Shown here: piece after piece, positions 1 through 7,974 of the stretch
Numbering within the stretch: position 1 is the stretch's first letter
Layout: every line of letters starts with the position of its first letter
Source: JAVVEG01 sp032251455
GTDB lineage: Bacteria > Pseudomonadota > Gammaproteobacteria > Pseudomonadales > Pseudohongiellaceae
Direction of reading: 5' to 3'
Assembly (NCBI GenBank): GCA_032251455.1
Contig: JAVVEG010000023.1
Location: 1 to 34,358 of the forward strand
DNA: 34,358 nt
Translations under genes and position numbers: made by a program
Notes under the pieces: model-generated
What the model saw: only the letters and a program-made list of their open reading frames with translations
Told to the model about the DNA's origin: nothing
Databases searched by the model: none

Positions 1-179
1 CCCGATTGCGATCATACGGTTGGTGGCGCTGTAAACCCATCCTTAACTGCAAACAAGGCGGACCTTGCAAGGTGTCTCAGGCCAGTTGGGCACCCGCACG
101 GAATGATGATTGCCGGAGCGGCGATGGCAGCACTGAGCAGAGCAGCGGATTTGAGGAATTGGCGACGGGGCTGGTACAT
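1..179 (-). CDS. Tat-exported oxidoreductase (Gfo/Idh/MocA-like), 5' end only, apparent frameshift
   Basis: The start is ATG at 179 (minus strand), preceded by a good GAGGAG ribosome site. The first residues, MYQPRRQFLKSAALL followed by an Ala-rich stretch and APAIIIP, form a twin-arginine signal peptide, so the product should be exported folded. The frame stays open until a TGA at 12-14. Just before it the protein reads KDGFTAPP. Adding one base in the short G-rich run at about 24-27 would give FTAPTNRMIAIG, which resembles the start of the Rossmann domain (NRI-x-IG) in Tat-exported Gfo/Idh/MocA oxidoreductases. The Tat leader is seen directly. The family is inferred from very few residues and is uncertain. 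The break may be a real pseudogene mutation or an assembly indel close to the window edge. The gene diverges from the LysR regulator at 389. Confidence 0.45.
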
Positions 180-388
180 GATTGTTCTCCTCACAGGATT
201 CTGGTCAGGGGCGTCAAACCAGGCTATGCAAAGAGTGTAAAAGTGCTGCGTGACAGTTTGTCGACAGCCGGGTGTCGGCGGCAAGACAATGTCCGTAGAA
301 AGGTAGAAAGACTGGCGTAGTGATAAAAGTTTCTGCAGAATGCGGAGTCTTGCACGATTTTTCATTATCACTGGAAACGAGACTCACC

Positions 389-1342
389 ATGGATGCCATT
401 GACCGGCTCAGCCTCAAGCAGATTCGATATTTTCTGGCGGTGGCGGAGAATCGCAGTTTTCGACAGGCAGCGCTCAGGCTCAATCTTACCCAACCCACCT
501 TGAGCAACCAGATTTCCCTGCTGGAAGAAATCCTGGGCATGCCGTTGTTCGAACGTACCAAAAACGGCACCACTACCACGGTGGCGGGTCGGGAGTTGCT
601 GGTCAATGCCCGGCGTATTCAGGAGGAGAGCAGAAGCTTTATCGCCCGGGCAGAAAACCTGGTCAGTGGGGGGGTTGGTACCCACCGCCTGGGGGTCCCA
701 CCCACCCTGGGGCCTTATCTGCTGCCATGGATACTGACACCAGTGCATCATCGCTACCAGGACCTGAAACTTTATGTGCGCGAGGAGGTTCCCAGTGATC
801 TGGAGATAGGTCTGCTCAATGGTCAATATGATCTGATTCTCAGCACACTACCCATCAACTCCAGCGAACTGACAGTGATGCCACTGTTCCGCGAGCCTCT
901 GAAGCTGATCGTATCCAGGGAACACAGGCTTGCGGACAAGGCTCGCATAGACCGCACGGATCTGCTGGGTGAGCCAATCCTGACCATCAGCGAGCACCAC
1001 CTGTTCCATCGGCAGATCATTGAGCTGTGCGAGAGTATTGGCGCCCAGGTACGTCGCGACTACGAGGGCACCAGCCTGGATACCCTGAGGCAAATGGTGG
1101 TCATGGGCATGGGTTCAGCCTTTCTGCCGGCCCTTTATGTGAAGTCGGAAATACGGGACGAGGAAGAATTGCGCATTGCCAGCGTCGAAGGCGTCAATGT
1201 CATGCGTCATCATGCCATCGTCTGGCGGAACAGCTCGGCCAACAAAGGTTTTTATCGACAATTGACTGGTGAGATTCGCGCAATCATCAGCCGCAACCTT
1301 GCCGATGTGGTGATTCCGATACGGGGTGAGCCATCCACCTAG
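389..1342 (+). CDS. LysR-family transcriptional regulator, OxyR-like but lacking the peroxidatic Cys
   Basis: A 317-residue LysR-type regulator. The N-terminal winged helix-turn-helix is clear (LKQIRYFLAVAENRSFRQAA, then LTQPTLSNQI), followed by a two-lobe effector domain. An in-frame ATG exists at 320, but the start at 389 puts the helix-turn-helix at the usual distance from the N-terminus. The effector domain resembles OxyR, for example EGTSLDTLRQMV and FLPALYV. In the segment HLFHRQIIELC the residue aligned with OxyR Cys199 is Leu205, while Cys214 aligns with Cys208, so classic disulfide peroxide sensing is not expected. It lies between a divergent Tat-leader gene and the BCCT/betA cluster and probably controls one or both; that role is inference from position. 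Confidence 0.88.
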   Translation: MDAIDRLSLKQIRYFLAVAENRSFRQAALRLNLTQPTLSNQISLLEEILGMPLFERTKNGTTTTVAGRELLVNARRIQEESRSFIARAENLVSGGVGTHRLGVPPTLGPYLLPWILTPVHHRYQDLKLYVREEVPSDLEIGLLNGQYDLILSTLPINSSELTVMPLFREPLKLIVSREHRLADKARIDRTDLLGEPILTISEHHLFHRQIIELCESIGAQVRRDYEGTSLDTLRQMVVMGMGSAFLPALYVKSEIRDEEELRIASVEGVNVMRHHAIVWRNSSANKGFYRQLTGEIRAIISRNLADVVIPIRGEPST

Positions 1343-1390
1343 CCCGCGGCTGCCGCAGAGCACTAAGTTCTGCAGGATATTGCAGGCGGG

Positions 1391-1419
1391 TTGACTTCAT
1401 TCCCCTCACTGCCTTTAAT
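1391..1419 (+). promoter_or_regulatory. sigma-70 type promoter of the BCCT-betA operon
   Basis: A -35 TTGACT at 1391-1396 and a -10 TTTAAT at 1414-1419 are separated by exactly 17 bp, each one mismatch from consensus. The predicted start near 1426 leaves a leader of about 25 nt before the TTG start codon at 1451, including the GTGAGGAGG ribosome site. Not tested experimentally. Confidence 0.65.
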
Positions 1420-1442
1420 GGCCCCTCAGTAAAGCAGTGAGG
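1404..1442. promoter_or_regulatory. inverted repeat straddling the BCCT promoter (operator candidate)
   Basis: Perfect 9-bp arms, CCTCACTGC at 1404-1412 and GCAGTGAGG at 1434-1442, lie 21 bp apart. The left arm is inside the -35/-10 spacer and the right arm overlaps the ribosome-binding site. A dimeric regulator bound here would cover the -10 box. The adjacent LysR-type regulator is one candidate; a BetI-type repressor encoded elsewhere is another. Confidence 0.45.
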
Positions 1443-1450
1443 AGGCTGGC

Positions 1451-3070
1451 TTGTCTGATTCGTCACGACAGCAAGATAACGCGCCCCATATTCAGCAAGT
1501 TCAAGCAGACGAGTCGGCAGCGACGCGGATAAATCCGGTGGTGATGGCCGGGTCCGCTGCCGGGATACTGCTGTTTGCATCGTGGACTCTCCTGTTTCCC
1601 GAAGCAGCCATCGCTGTGATCAATGCCTTGCTGAGCCAGGTCTCGCGCGGTTTCGGCTGGCTCTACTTTGTTGCGGTATTGCTGTATCTGGTGTTTGTGA
1701 TCGCTATTGCCTGGTCACGTTTTGGTGATATCAGGCTGGGTCCGGACGGTTCCGAACCTGAATTTCCCCTGTTGAGCTGGGCTTCGATGCTGTTTGCGGC
1801 GGGCATCGGTATTGATCTGCTGTTCTTCAGTGTCTCCGAACCCCTGTCGCATTTTTTGCTGCCGCTGGAGCAGACGCCGGGCAGTATCGAGGCGGCACGT
1901 CATGCCATGGAACTGACCTTTCTGCACTGGGGGCTGTCGGGTTGGGGGGTTTATACGCTGGTTGGCATGTCCCTGGCATTTTTCTGCTACCGCCGTGGTT
2001 TGCCATTGACCATCCGCTCAGCCCTGTATCCGATTTTTGGCAAACGCATCAATGGTGTGGTCGGCCACACGGTCGATATTGCTGCAGTGCTGGGTACCGT
2101 ATTTGGCATCGCCACCAGTCTGGGTATCGGCATCATTCAGCTTAACTTCGGCCTGAATTATATGTTTGGCCTGCCCGAAGGCCTGGTGGTGCAGACTTCA
2201 CTGGCGGTGTTGATTGTGGTGTTCTCTGCGGTTTCTGCGGTCACTGGTGTCGACCGGGGCATCCGTCGTCTGTCCGAGTTCAATATGGCATTGGCCTTGT
2301 TGCTGGTGGTGTTTGTCCTGTTCAGCGGCAAAACGATTTTCCTGTTGAATGTGATGGTGACCAACGTGGGTGACTATCTGTCCGATTTCTTTCAGCTGTC
2401 GACCGACACCTATGCCTTCGACCGACCGTTGGACTGGCTCAATGCCTGGACAGTTTTTTTCTGGGCCTGGTGGATTGCCTGGGGACCGTTTGTGGGTCTG
2501 TTTCTGGCACGCATTTCCCGCGGGCGTACCATCCGCGAATTCGTTGCGGGCACCTTGATCCTGCCCTTGTGCTTCATGATGGTGTGGATGTCGGTGATCG
2601 GCAACAGCGCCATCGATCTGGCGATGAGCGGCGTTGCCGGCAGTGAATTTGCCGAACAGGCCATCGACCATCCGGGTTCGTCCATTTATTTGTTTCTGGA
2701 GACCTTGCCCTGGGCCGGTGTCACTACCATTGTCGTCAGTATTCTGGCCATCGTGTTTTTTGTCACTTCAGGAGATTCAGGTTCTCTGGTGCTGTCGAAT
2801 CTCACCGTCAGGCATCCGCTTATCGATGGTGGCAGTGATGGTGGTGATAAGGGTGGCGGTCGGCAAGGCAAAGTGAGACAACCGGACCCGGCATCCTGGT
2901 TGCGTATTTTCTGGGCACTTGTCATTGGGGTGCTGACCTTGTCATTGTTGCTGGCGGATGGGCTCAGTACCTTGCAGGGCGCGGTGGTTATCATGGGGCT
3001 GCCATTTGCCGTGGTGCTGTTCCTGATGATGTTTTCTTTGTACAAGGCACTGAAACAGGAAATACCGTAA
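1451..3070 (+). CDS. BCCT-family transporter, predicted proton-coupled choline type (BetT-like)
   Basis: A 539-residue betaine/carnitine/choline-family transporter with about 12 membrane segments starting near residue 30. The start codon is TTG at 1451, set by the GAGGAGG ribosome site just upstream. The family signature of aromatic residues in TM8 is present (WTVFFWAWWIAWGPFVG, then ARISRGRTIREF). The glycine motif reads AAGIGIDLLFFSVSEP, with Asp122 where BetP has Gly153. In the family this Asp is associated with proton-coupled choline transporters, and published BetP mutagenesis supports its role in coupling. The gene sits 44 bp upstream of choline dehydrogenase, so choline import followed by oxidation is the likely pathway. 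The substrate is inferred; the family is certain. The C-terminal tail is short, without an obvious long osmosensory extension. Confidence 0.92.
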   Translation: MSDSSRQQDNAPHIQQVQADESAATRINPVVMAGSAAGILLFASWTLLFPEAAIAVINALLSQVSRGFGWLYFVAVLLYLVFVIAIAWSRFGDIRLGPDGSEPEFPLLSWASMLFAAGIGIDLLFFSVSEPLSHFLLPLEQTPGSIEAARHAMELTFLHWGLSGWGVYTLVGMSLAFFCYRRGLPLTIRSALYPIFGKRINGVVGHTVDIAAVLGTVFGIATSLGIGIIQLNFGLNYMFGLPEGLVVQTSLAVLIVVFSAVSAVTGVDRGIRRLSEFNMALALLLVVFVLFSGKTIFLLNVMVTNVGDYLSDFFQLSTDTYAFDRPLDWLNAWTVFFWAWWIAWGPFVGLFLARISRGRTIREFVAGTLILPLCFMMVWMSVIGNSAIDLAMSGVAGSEFAEQAIDHPGSSIYLFLETLPWAGVTTIVVSILAIVFFVTSGDSGSLVLSNLTVRHPLIDGGSDGGDKGGGRQGKVRQPDPASWLRIFWALVIGVLTLSLLLADGLSTLQGAVVIMGLPFAVVLFLMMFSLYKALKQEIP

Positions 3071-3072
3071 AG

Positions 3073-3108
3073 AACAACCCAGGAAACAACCCAGAAAATG
3101 ACCCAGGA
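3073..3108 (+). repeat. three tandem 12-bp repeats between the BCCT gene and betA
   Basis: Three consecutive 12-bp units fill most of the 44-bp gap: AACAACCCAGGA, AACAACCCAGAA and AATGACCCAGGA. The AGGA of the last unit lies in the betA ribosome-site region, followed by the start at 3115. Copy-number change could alter spacing or ribosome loading, but nothing here shows that it does. Confidence 0.8.
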
Positions 3109-3114
3109 AGTTGA

Positions 3115-4848
3115 ATGATGAGAGAGTTTGAATTTGACCATAGCGCCGACTATGTGATCGTCGGTGCCGGTTCGGCGGGCTGTGTGCTGGCGGACAGGCT
3201 CAGTGCGGACGCTCGGCATGAGGTGCTGGTACTGGAATTTGGTGGCATGGACAACTCCCTCTTTATCCAGATGCCGACTGCGCTGTCCATCCCCATGAAC
3301 AGCGAGAAATACGATTGGGGGCTGCATACACAGGCTGAACCGGGGCTGGGTGGACGCCGCGTGCATCAGGCCCGCGGCAAAGTCATCGGTGGTTCGTCCT
3401 CGATAAACGGTATGGTTTATGTGCGCGGCCATGCCGGTGATTTTGCACAGTGGTCAGCGTTGGGTGCCGAGGGCTGGAGTTACGCTGATGTGCTGCCTTA
3501 TTTTCAGCGTGCCGAGGATTGTCTGTACGGTGCTGACGATTATCGTGGCGCTGACGGGCCAGTTGGCATTTGTAATGGCAATAATATGCGCAACCCACTC
3601 TATCGCGTATTTATCGAAGCGGGGCGCGAGGCCGGCTATGGTGTGACCGAGGATTACAACGGTTTTCGCCAGGAAGGGTTCGGGCGCATGGACATGACGG
3701 TGCGCAACGGTGTGCGTTGCTCAACCGCCAATGCCTATTTGAAACCCGCACTGCACCGACCCAATCTCAAACTACAGACACGGGCACTGACCACGCGGGT
3801 ACTGATGGAGGGCAAGTGTGCGGTGGGGGTGGAATACCGCCAGCAGGGTAAGCTGATCAGGGTAAAGGCGCGGCGCGAAGTCATTCTCAGTGCCAGTGCG
3901 TTCAATTCACCCAAACTGTTGCTGCTGTCGGGTATTGGTCCCAGGGCACATCTGCAGGAAATGGGTATTGAGCTGGTGCATGAACTGCCTGGCGTGGGGC
4001 AGAATCTGCAGGATCATCTGGAGGTATGGGTACAACATGCCTGTCTTAAACCCGGCACCCTCAATGGCTGGCTGAATCCTTTGGGAAAACTGCTGATCGG
4101 CGCACGCTGGTTGCTGTTCAAAACCGGATTGGGTGCGAGCAACCATTTTGAAGCCAATGCCTATATCCGCAGCCGTGCTGGCTTGCCCTACCCGGATTTG
4201 CAATACCATTTTCTGCCCGGCGCGATTGCCTATGATGGCTCCAGCGCATTGCAAGGCCACGGTTTCCAGGTTCATCTTGGGGCCAATAAACCGCTGAGCC
4301 GAGGACGTGTGCAACTGGCGTCCAAAGACCCGGCAGCGCCACCAGACATTCTGTTCAACTACCTGAGTGAGAGTGCTGACAGACAGGCCTATCGTGACGG
4401 GCTGCGCCTGACCCGGGAAATTTTTGCCCAACCGGCATTTGCTGCCTATCGTGGTGAAGAAGTATCACCTGGCCCGGCTGTGCAGACGGATGCGGAAATT
4501 GACGCCTGGGTTGCGGCGACAGCGGCAACGGCCTATCACCCCTGTGGCAGTTGTCGCATGGGCAACGATGCGCTGGCGGTGGTGGACTCACAGTGCCGTG
4601 TGCACGGCGTGGAAAAGCTGCGCGTGGTCGACTCCTCGGTAATGCCGACAGTGACCAATGGCAATATCAATGCGCCCACCATCATGATTGGCGAAAAAGC
4701 CGCCGATCATATTCTGGGCAAAGCCTTGTTGCCGCCGAGCACGGCTGCGGTCTGGCAAGCACCAGACTGGCAACACAGTCAGCGTGAGGTTCACGGTATG
4801 GGTCACGCTAAGGATCACGCTAAGGGTGAAGACAAGGGTCAGGGCTGA
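3115..4848 (+). CDS. betA: choline dehydrogenase (GMC oxidoreductase)
   Basis: A 577-residue flavoprotein that oxidises choline to betaine aldehyde at the membrane, passing electrons to the respiratory chain. The N-terminus carries the FAD-binding motif DYVIVGAGSAGCVLADRL. The GMC signature GKVIGGSSSINGMVYVRG follows at about residue 90. The C-terminal catalytic segment reads TAYHPCGSCRMG with His475 as active-site base, then NGNINAPTIMIGEKAAD with the partner Asn. Internal segments match E. coli BetA as I remember it, for example GASNHFEA, LQYHFLP and ELPGVGQNLQDHLE. Two ATGs are adjacent (3115 and 3118); the first is used here. The last 20 or so residues are a low-complexity Lys/His/Asp tail with a short repeat (HAKDHAKG). 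No betB aldehyde dehydrogenase is present in the window, so the second step must be encoded elsewhere. The stop codon abuts the convergent BCCT gene. Confidence 0.93.
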   Translation: MMREFEFDHSADYVIVGAGSAGCVLADRLSADARHEVLVLEFGGMDNSLFIQMPTALSIPMNSEKYDWGLHTQAEPGLGGRRVHQARGKVIGGSSSINGMVYVRGHAGDFAQWSALGAEGWSYADVLPYFQRAEDCLYGADDYRGADGPVGICNGNNMRNPLYRVFIEAGREAGYGVTEDYNGFRQEGFGRMDMTVRNGVRCSTANAYLKPALHRPNLKLQTRALTTRVLMEGKCAVGVEYRQQGKLIRVKARREVILSASAFNSPKLLLLSGIGPRAHLQEMGIELVHELPGVGQNLQDHLEVWVQHACLKPGTLNGWLNPLGKLLIGARWLLFKTGLGASNHFEANAYIRSRAGLPYPDLQYHFLPGAIAYDGSSALQGHGFQVHLGANKPLSRGRVQLASKDPAAPPDILFNYLSESADRQAYRDGLRLTREIFAQPAFAAYRGEEVSPGPAVQTDAEIDAWVAATAATAYHPCGSCRMGNDALAVVDSQCRVHGVEKLRVVDSSVMPTVTNGNINAPTIMIGEKAADHILGKALLPPSTAAVWQAPDWQHSQREVHGMGHAKDHAKGEDKGQG

Positions 4849-6405
4849 TCAGCGCCGCAGTGGCTCTTGCCGCAGTGCCCGCAACAAGCCCCAGCACATC
4901 AACACCATGATCACGGCAAAAGGCAGGGCGCTGGCAACGGTGGCGGTTTGCAAGGCAGCCAGCCCACCGGCAGTGAGCAATACAGCGGCGATCATCCCTT
5001 CCAGCACCGCCCAGAATACCCGTTGCCAGATGGGTGTCTGTTCAGCGCCGCCTGAGGTGAGAGTGTCAACTACCAGAGAGCCCGAATCCGAGGAGGTGAC
5101 AAAAAACGTGAGCACCAGCAGTGTCGCCAGAAGTGAGGTTGCGCCGGACCCAGGCAGTTGCTCAAGAAATTGAAACAGGGCCACTGAACTGTCTGCGGCA
5201 ACGTCAGTGGCCAGGCTGTCCAGGCCCTGATTCATGATCATGTCGATGGCGGTATTGCCAAAGAACGTCATCCACATCAGGGTAAAACCCATGGGGACCA
5301 GCAGTACGCCGACAACGAACTCACGAATACTGCGGCCACGCGACACACGCGCAATGAACATACCGACAAACGGCGCCCACGCAATCCACCAGCCCCAGTA
5401 AAACAAGGTCCAGGTGCCCAGCCAGTCCTCATTGGGCTGATAAGCGTAAAGGTTCAGCGTCATGTTGAGCAGCTCAGCCGCATAGTTGCCGGTGTTCTGC
5501 ATCAGGGTCTGCAGCAGCAGCACCGTGGGGCCGCTCAACAGCACAAATATCAACAAACCGGCGGCCAGCACCATGTTCAGTATCGACAGGCGCCGGATGC
5601 CGCCATGCAGGCCCATGACCACGGAACCGGTGGCGATGAGGGTAATCACGGCAATCAGGCCAATCTGCACGGGTAACAGCACCGGCACCGCAAACAGGTA
5701 ATTCAGGCCTGCATTGATTTGCAAGACGCCCAGGCCCAATGAGGTTGCCACGCCGAACAGGGTGCCCAGCACGGCAAATACATCCACTGCATGACCGAGG
5801 GGCCCGTAGATTCTGTCACCGATCAACGGATACAGGGAAGAACGGATGGTCAGTGGGAGGTTGTGACGAAAGGCAAAATAACCCAGCGACAGCGCCACCA
5901 CGGCGTAAATTGCCCAACCGTGCAGACCCCAGTGAAACAGGGTCAGGCGCATGGACTGACGTGCGGCCTCAACGCTCTGGGCATCGCCGACTGGCGGCAA
6001 CATGAAGTGAGTGACAGGTTCGGCAACACCAAAAAACATCAGGCCGATGCCAATGCCAGCCGAGAACAGCATGGCAAACCAGGCGCTATAACTGTAGTCG
6101 GGTGTGCTGTCGTCAGGGCCAAGTTTGATGCTGCCAAAGCGCGATAAGGCCAGCCAGCTGACGAAAAACAGAAAACCGGTGACCACCAACACGTAGAACC
6201 AGCCAGCCTGGGTGGTGACCCAGGTATAGAGCATGCCTGACAGCCTGCCTGCGGTTGCGGTATAGACGGCAGAGAAAAGCACAAACAGGAGAATCAGCAA
6301 GGCCGCCACCAGGAAAACAGGGGGATTTATCTTGTTGGCAAATGGCAGTTTCAGTGTGCGCGATAACGGCTGGCGTGCGGTGCCGCCTGGAATGGCTTTT
6401 TTCAT
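4849..6405 (-). CDS. BCCT-family transporter, predicted sodium-coupled betaine/osmolyte type
   Basis: A second BCCT-family protein, 518 residues from the chosen ATG at 6405 (MKKAIPGG), which has a GAGG ribosome site six bases upstream; an in-frame ATG at 6435 is less well supported. About 12 membrane segments are seen. The TM8 signature WTLFYWGWWIAWAPFVG and ARVSRGRSIREF are present. The glycine motif reads SAGIGIGLMFFGVAEP with Gly121 at the position occupied by Asp122 in the paralogue at 1451. Gly here is typical of sodium-coupled betaine carriers such as BetP. It is convergent with betA; the stop codons meet in one TGATCA at 4846-4851, leaving no room for a terminator. The substrate is inferred from family and context. 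Confidence 0.9.
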   Translation of the reverse strand: MKKAIPGGTARQPLSRTLKLPFANKINPPVFLVAALLILLFVLFSAVYTATAGRLSGMLYTWVTTQAGWFYVLVVTGFLFFVSWLALSRFGSIKLGPDDSTPDYSYSAWFAMLFSAGIGIGLMFFGVAEPVTHFMLPPVGDAQSVEAARQSMRLTLFHWGLHGWAIYAVVALSLGYFAFRHNLPLTIRSSLYPLIGDRIYGPLGHAVDVFAVLGTLFGVATSLGLGVLQINAGLNYLFAVPVLLPVQIGLIAVITLIATGSVVMGLHGGIRRLSILNMVLAAGLLIFVLLSGPTVLLLQTLMQNTGNYAAELLNMTLNLYAYQPNEDWLGTWTLFYWGWWIAWAPFVGMFIARVSRGRSIREFVVGVLLVPMGFTLMWMTFFGNTAIDMIMNQGLDSLATDVAADSSVALFQFLEQLPGSGATSLLATLLVLTFFVTSSDSGSLVVDTLTSGGAEQTPIWQRVFWAVLEGMIAAVLLTAGGLAALQTATVASALPFAVIMVLMCWGLLRALRQEPLRR

Positions 6406-6662
6406 CAGCAACCTCAATGGTCTGCAAAGTGCCACAGGCAGGAGCAGGACGCAAGTGAGGGCTTGTGCGCTGGCTCAGTCAGAGGGTGCCGGCGACTGGG
6501 CGCAATCACCAAACGCGCCTACGCAAGCTGCGACGACGCCTATCGGGTGTTCCGCAAGAAAAATGTTTGCTTTCAGCATGAATTGCCCCCTTATCATGAA
6601 TATTTCGCCAGTTTTCCCGTATATAGGGGGAACGAGCAAAACATTCACATGACGAGGTACTT
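6406..6662. other. divergent intergenic region, no gene recognised
   Basis: This 257-bp stretch separates the minus-strand BCCT start from the plus-strand small membrane gene and should hold both promoters. It becomes AT-rich toward 6560-6660. I see no strong -35/-10 pair. A GGAAC at 6629-6633 resembles an ECF sigma -35 element, but its -10 partner is not convincing. Confidence 0.5.
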
Positions 6663-6977
6663 ATGAGCAACCACCCTCTCCAACCCGACGCTTTGGATGC
6701 CAGCTACGATGCCGGCAGACGATCTGGCCTGGCTACAGCGGCCCTTGCACTCAGTATCGTTTCCTTTCTTAATCTGTTTGGCATGGAGAAATCCATTCTG
6801 GCCCTGGTGCTGGCTGTGTTGGCCATGCGTGGCGCGGAACCACTCAGCCCGATTTTACGCCGCTGCCGCATCGTCATTGGTATTGCAGTGTTGCATCTGT
6901 TGACGATTCTGGTGGTGCTTCTGCTGTTTCAAGACCAGCTTGCTGAGCTTCTAACATTGTTGTACGAGCTGAACTGA
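6663..6977 (+). CDS. small membrane protein of unknown function, first gene of ECF sigma operon
   Basis: A 104-residue protein with two hydrophobic segments (roughly residues 22-57 and 68-90), separated by a basic loop containing RRCR. The N-terminus is polar and probably cytoplasmic. No family is recognised with confidence; the arrangement recalls small DUF4190-like membrane proteins. It ends one base before the GTG start of the sigma factor at 6979, so it is almost certainly cotranscribed. It may take part in the signalling that frees the sigma factor; that is inference from position only. Confidence 0.7.
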   Translation: MSNHPLQPDALDASYDAGRRSGLATAALALSIVSFLNLFGMEKSILALVLAVLAMRGAEPLSPILRRCRIVIGIAVLHLLTILVVLLLFQDQLAELLTLLYELN

Positions 6978-6978
6978 G

Positions 6979-7455
6979 GTGGAGCAGGCACACTACGCTT
7001 CACTGTTGGAACCGATACTGCGGTCGGCAGCGGGTTACGCGTATTCGATACTGCGCAATCGCGACCATGCGCAGGATGCCGTGCAGCAAGCGGCACTGCA
7101 GGGGCTTGAACGCTTGCACAGCTTTGACGAGGCGCGGTCGTTTCGTCAGTGGTGGTTTTCCATCCTGCATAATTGTTGCATCGATATGATCCGGGCTGAT
7201 AAGAGTGCGTTGCATGTGGATATCGATGAGTTCGATGTGGCCAACCCCGCAGAAGCAACTGCCCATCACGAGCAGCTCCTGCAAGGCATTGCCAGATTAT
7301 CAGAGAAGCATCAGGAAATTCTGAGGCTGAAATATTTTGCCGATCTTGGCTATAAAGAAATTGCCGCCGTGCTGGCGATTCCACAGGGTACGGTTATGTC
7401 ACGATTACACTTGGCCAGACTTGCGCTGGCGGCCAACATGAAGGAGGACAAATAA
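6979..7455 (+). CDS. ECF-type RNA polymerase sigma factor
   Basis: A 158-residue sigma-70 family protein of extracytoplasmic-function size. The start is GTG at 6979, one base after the previous stop. Region 2 is visible at about residues 15-65 (AYSILRNRDHAQDAVQQAALQG, then FRQWWFSILHNCCIDMIR). Region 4 is at about residues 105-150 (LSEKHQEILRLKYFADLGYKEIA, then IPQGTVMSRLHLARL), a helix-turn-helix for -35 recognition. The linker is short, as expected for ECF factors. Its stop overlaps the ATG of the next gene (TAATG), indicating translational coupling with its probable inhibitor. Target genes cannot be read from the window. Confidence 0.9.
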   Translation: MEQAHYASLLEPILRSAAGYAYSILRNRDHAQDAVQQAALQGLERLHSFDEARSFRQWWFSILHNCCIDMIRADKSALHVDIDEFDVANPAEATAHHEQLLQGIARLSEKHQEILRLKYFADLGYKEIAAVLAIPQGTVMSRLHLARLALAANMKEDK

Positions 7456-7844
7456 TGAAAGCTATCGAACCGGCTGAGCTATCGGGATATTTGGACAGAG
7501 AGCTTTCGGAAGAGAGAATGCTGGAAGTACAGACAGCAATCGCTACAGATTCACACCTGTGCGCTGAGTTTGAAAAATTGAAATCAGCGCATCTGGGTTG
7601 GCAGACTGCTGCGCGATACGCCGCATTCAAACCAGAGATTCACCTATCGCGACCCGGGCTGTGGCTGCCAGCACCATTGACGCTGGGTGTGGCGCTGGTG
7701 CTAATGCTGGTTCTGCGCTTTGCACCGAAGCTAAGTGATATGATTTTGCCGGGTATTATCCTGCATCTGCTCGCGCTGGCAATCATTCTGCCGTGGGTGG
7801 TCAAACTGGCGAAGGGGGACGCTGAGAACATAAGGGAGGTTTGA
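7455..7844 (+). CDS. membrane anti-sigma factor-like protein without zinc motif
   Basis: A 129-residue protein translationally coupled to the ECF sigma gene by a one-base overlap. The N-terminal 40 residues (LSGYLDRELSEERMLEVQTAI) resemble the start of zinc-finger anti-sigma domains, but the usual His-x3-Cys-x2-Cys set is absent; only one Cys is seen, in SHLCAEF. Two membrane segments follow at roughly residues 72-88 and 98-117, with a short charged tail. The probable role is to hold the sigma factor at the membrane. That rests on gene order, topology and the N-terminal resemblance, not on a firm domain match. Confidence 0.7.
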   Translation: MKAIEPAELSGYLDRELSEERMLEVQTAIATDSHLCAEFEKLKSAHLGWQTAARYAAFKPEIHLSRPGLWLPAPLTLGVALVLMLVLRFAPKLSDMILPGIILHLLALAIILPWVVKLAKGDAENIREV

Positions 7845-7974
7845 AGCAACGACCGACAAAACGCAAGCGCAGCGTTTCCTTCGCCACCGGATGCCGCAAT
7901 TCAACCGATTGATTCGTCCGTGCGTAACCTGGGTTCTACCCGACTTTGCCTGCGTTGTATTAGGTGGCGTTTAG
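7845..7974. other. intergenic stretch after the anti-sigma gene
   Basis: No gene or RNA recognised. I see no strong terminator hairpin with a T-run. This is the last apparently core chromosomal sequence before the accessory segment, which starts with the repeats at 7975. Confidence 0.4.

Noticed and set aside
6629..6655. ECF-type promoter (GGAAC ... GAC) before the sigma operon
   Set aside because: Only the -35-like GGAAC fits; the -10 region does not match a recognised ECF motif.
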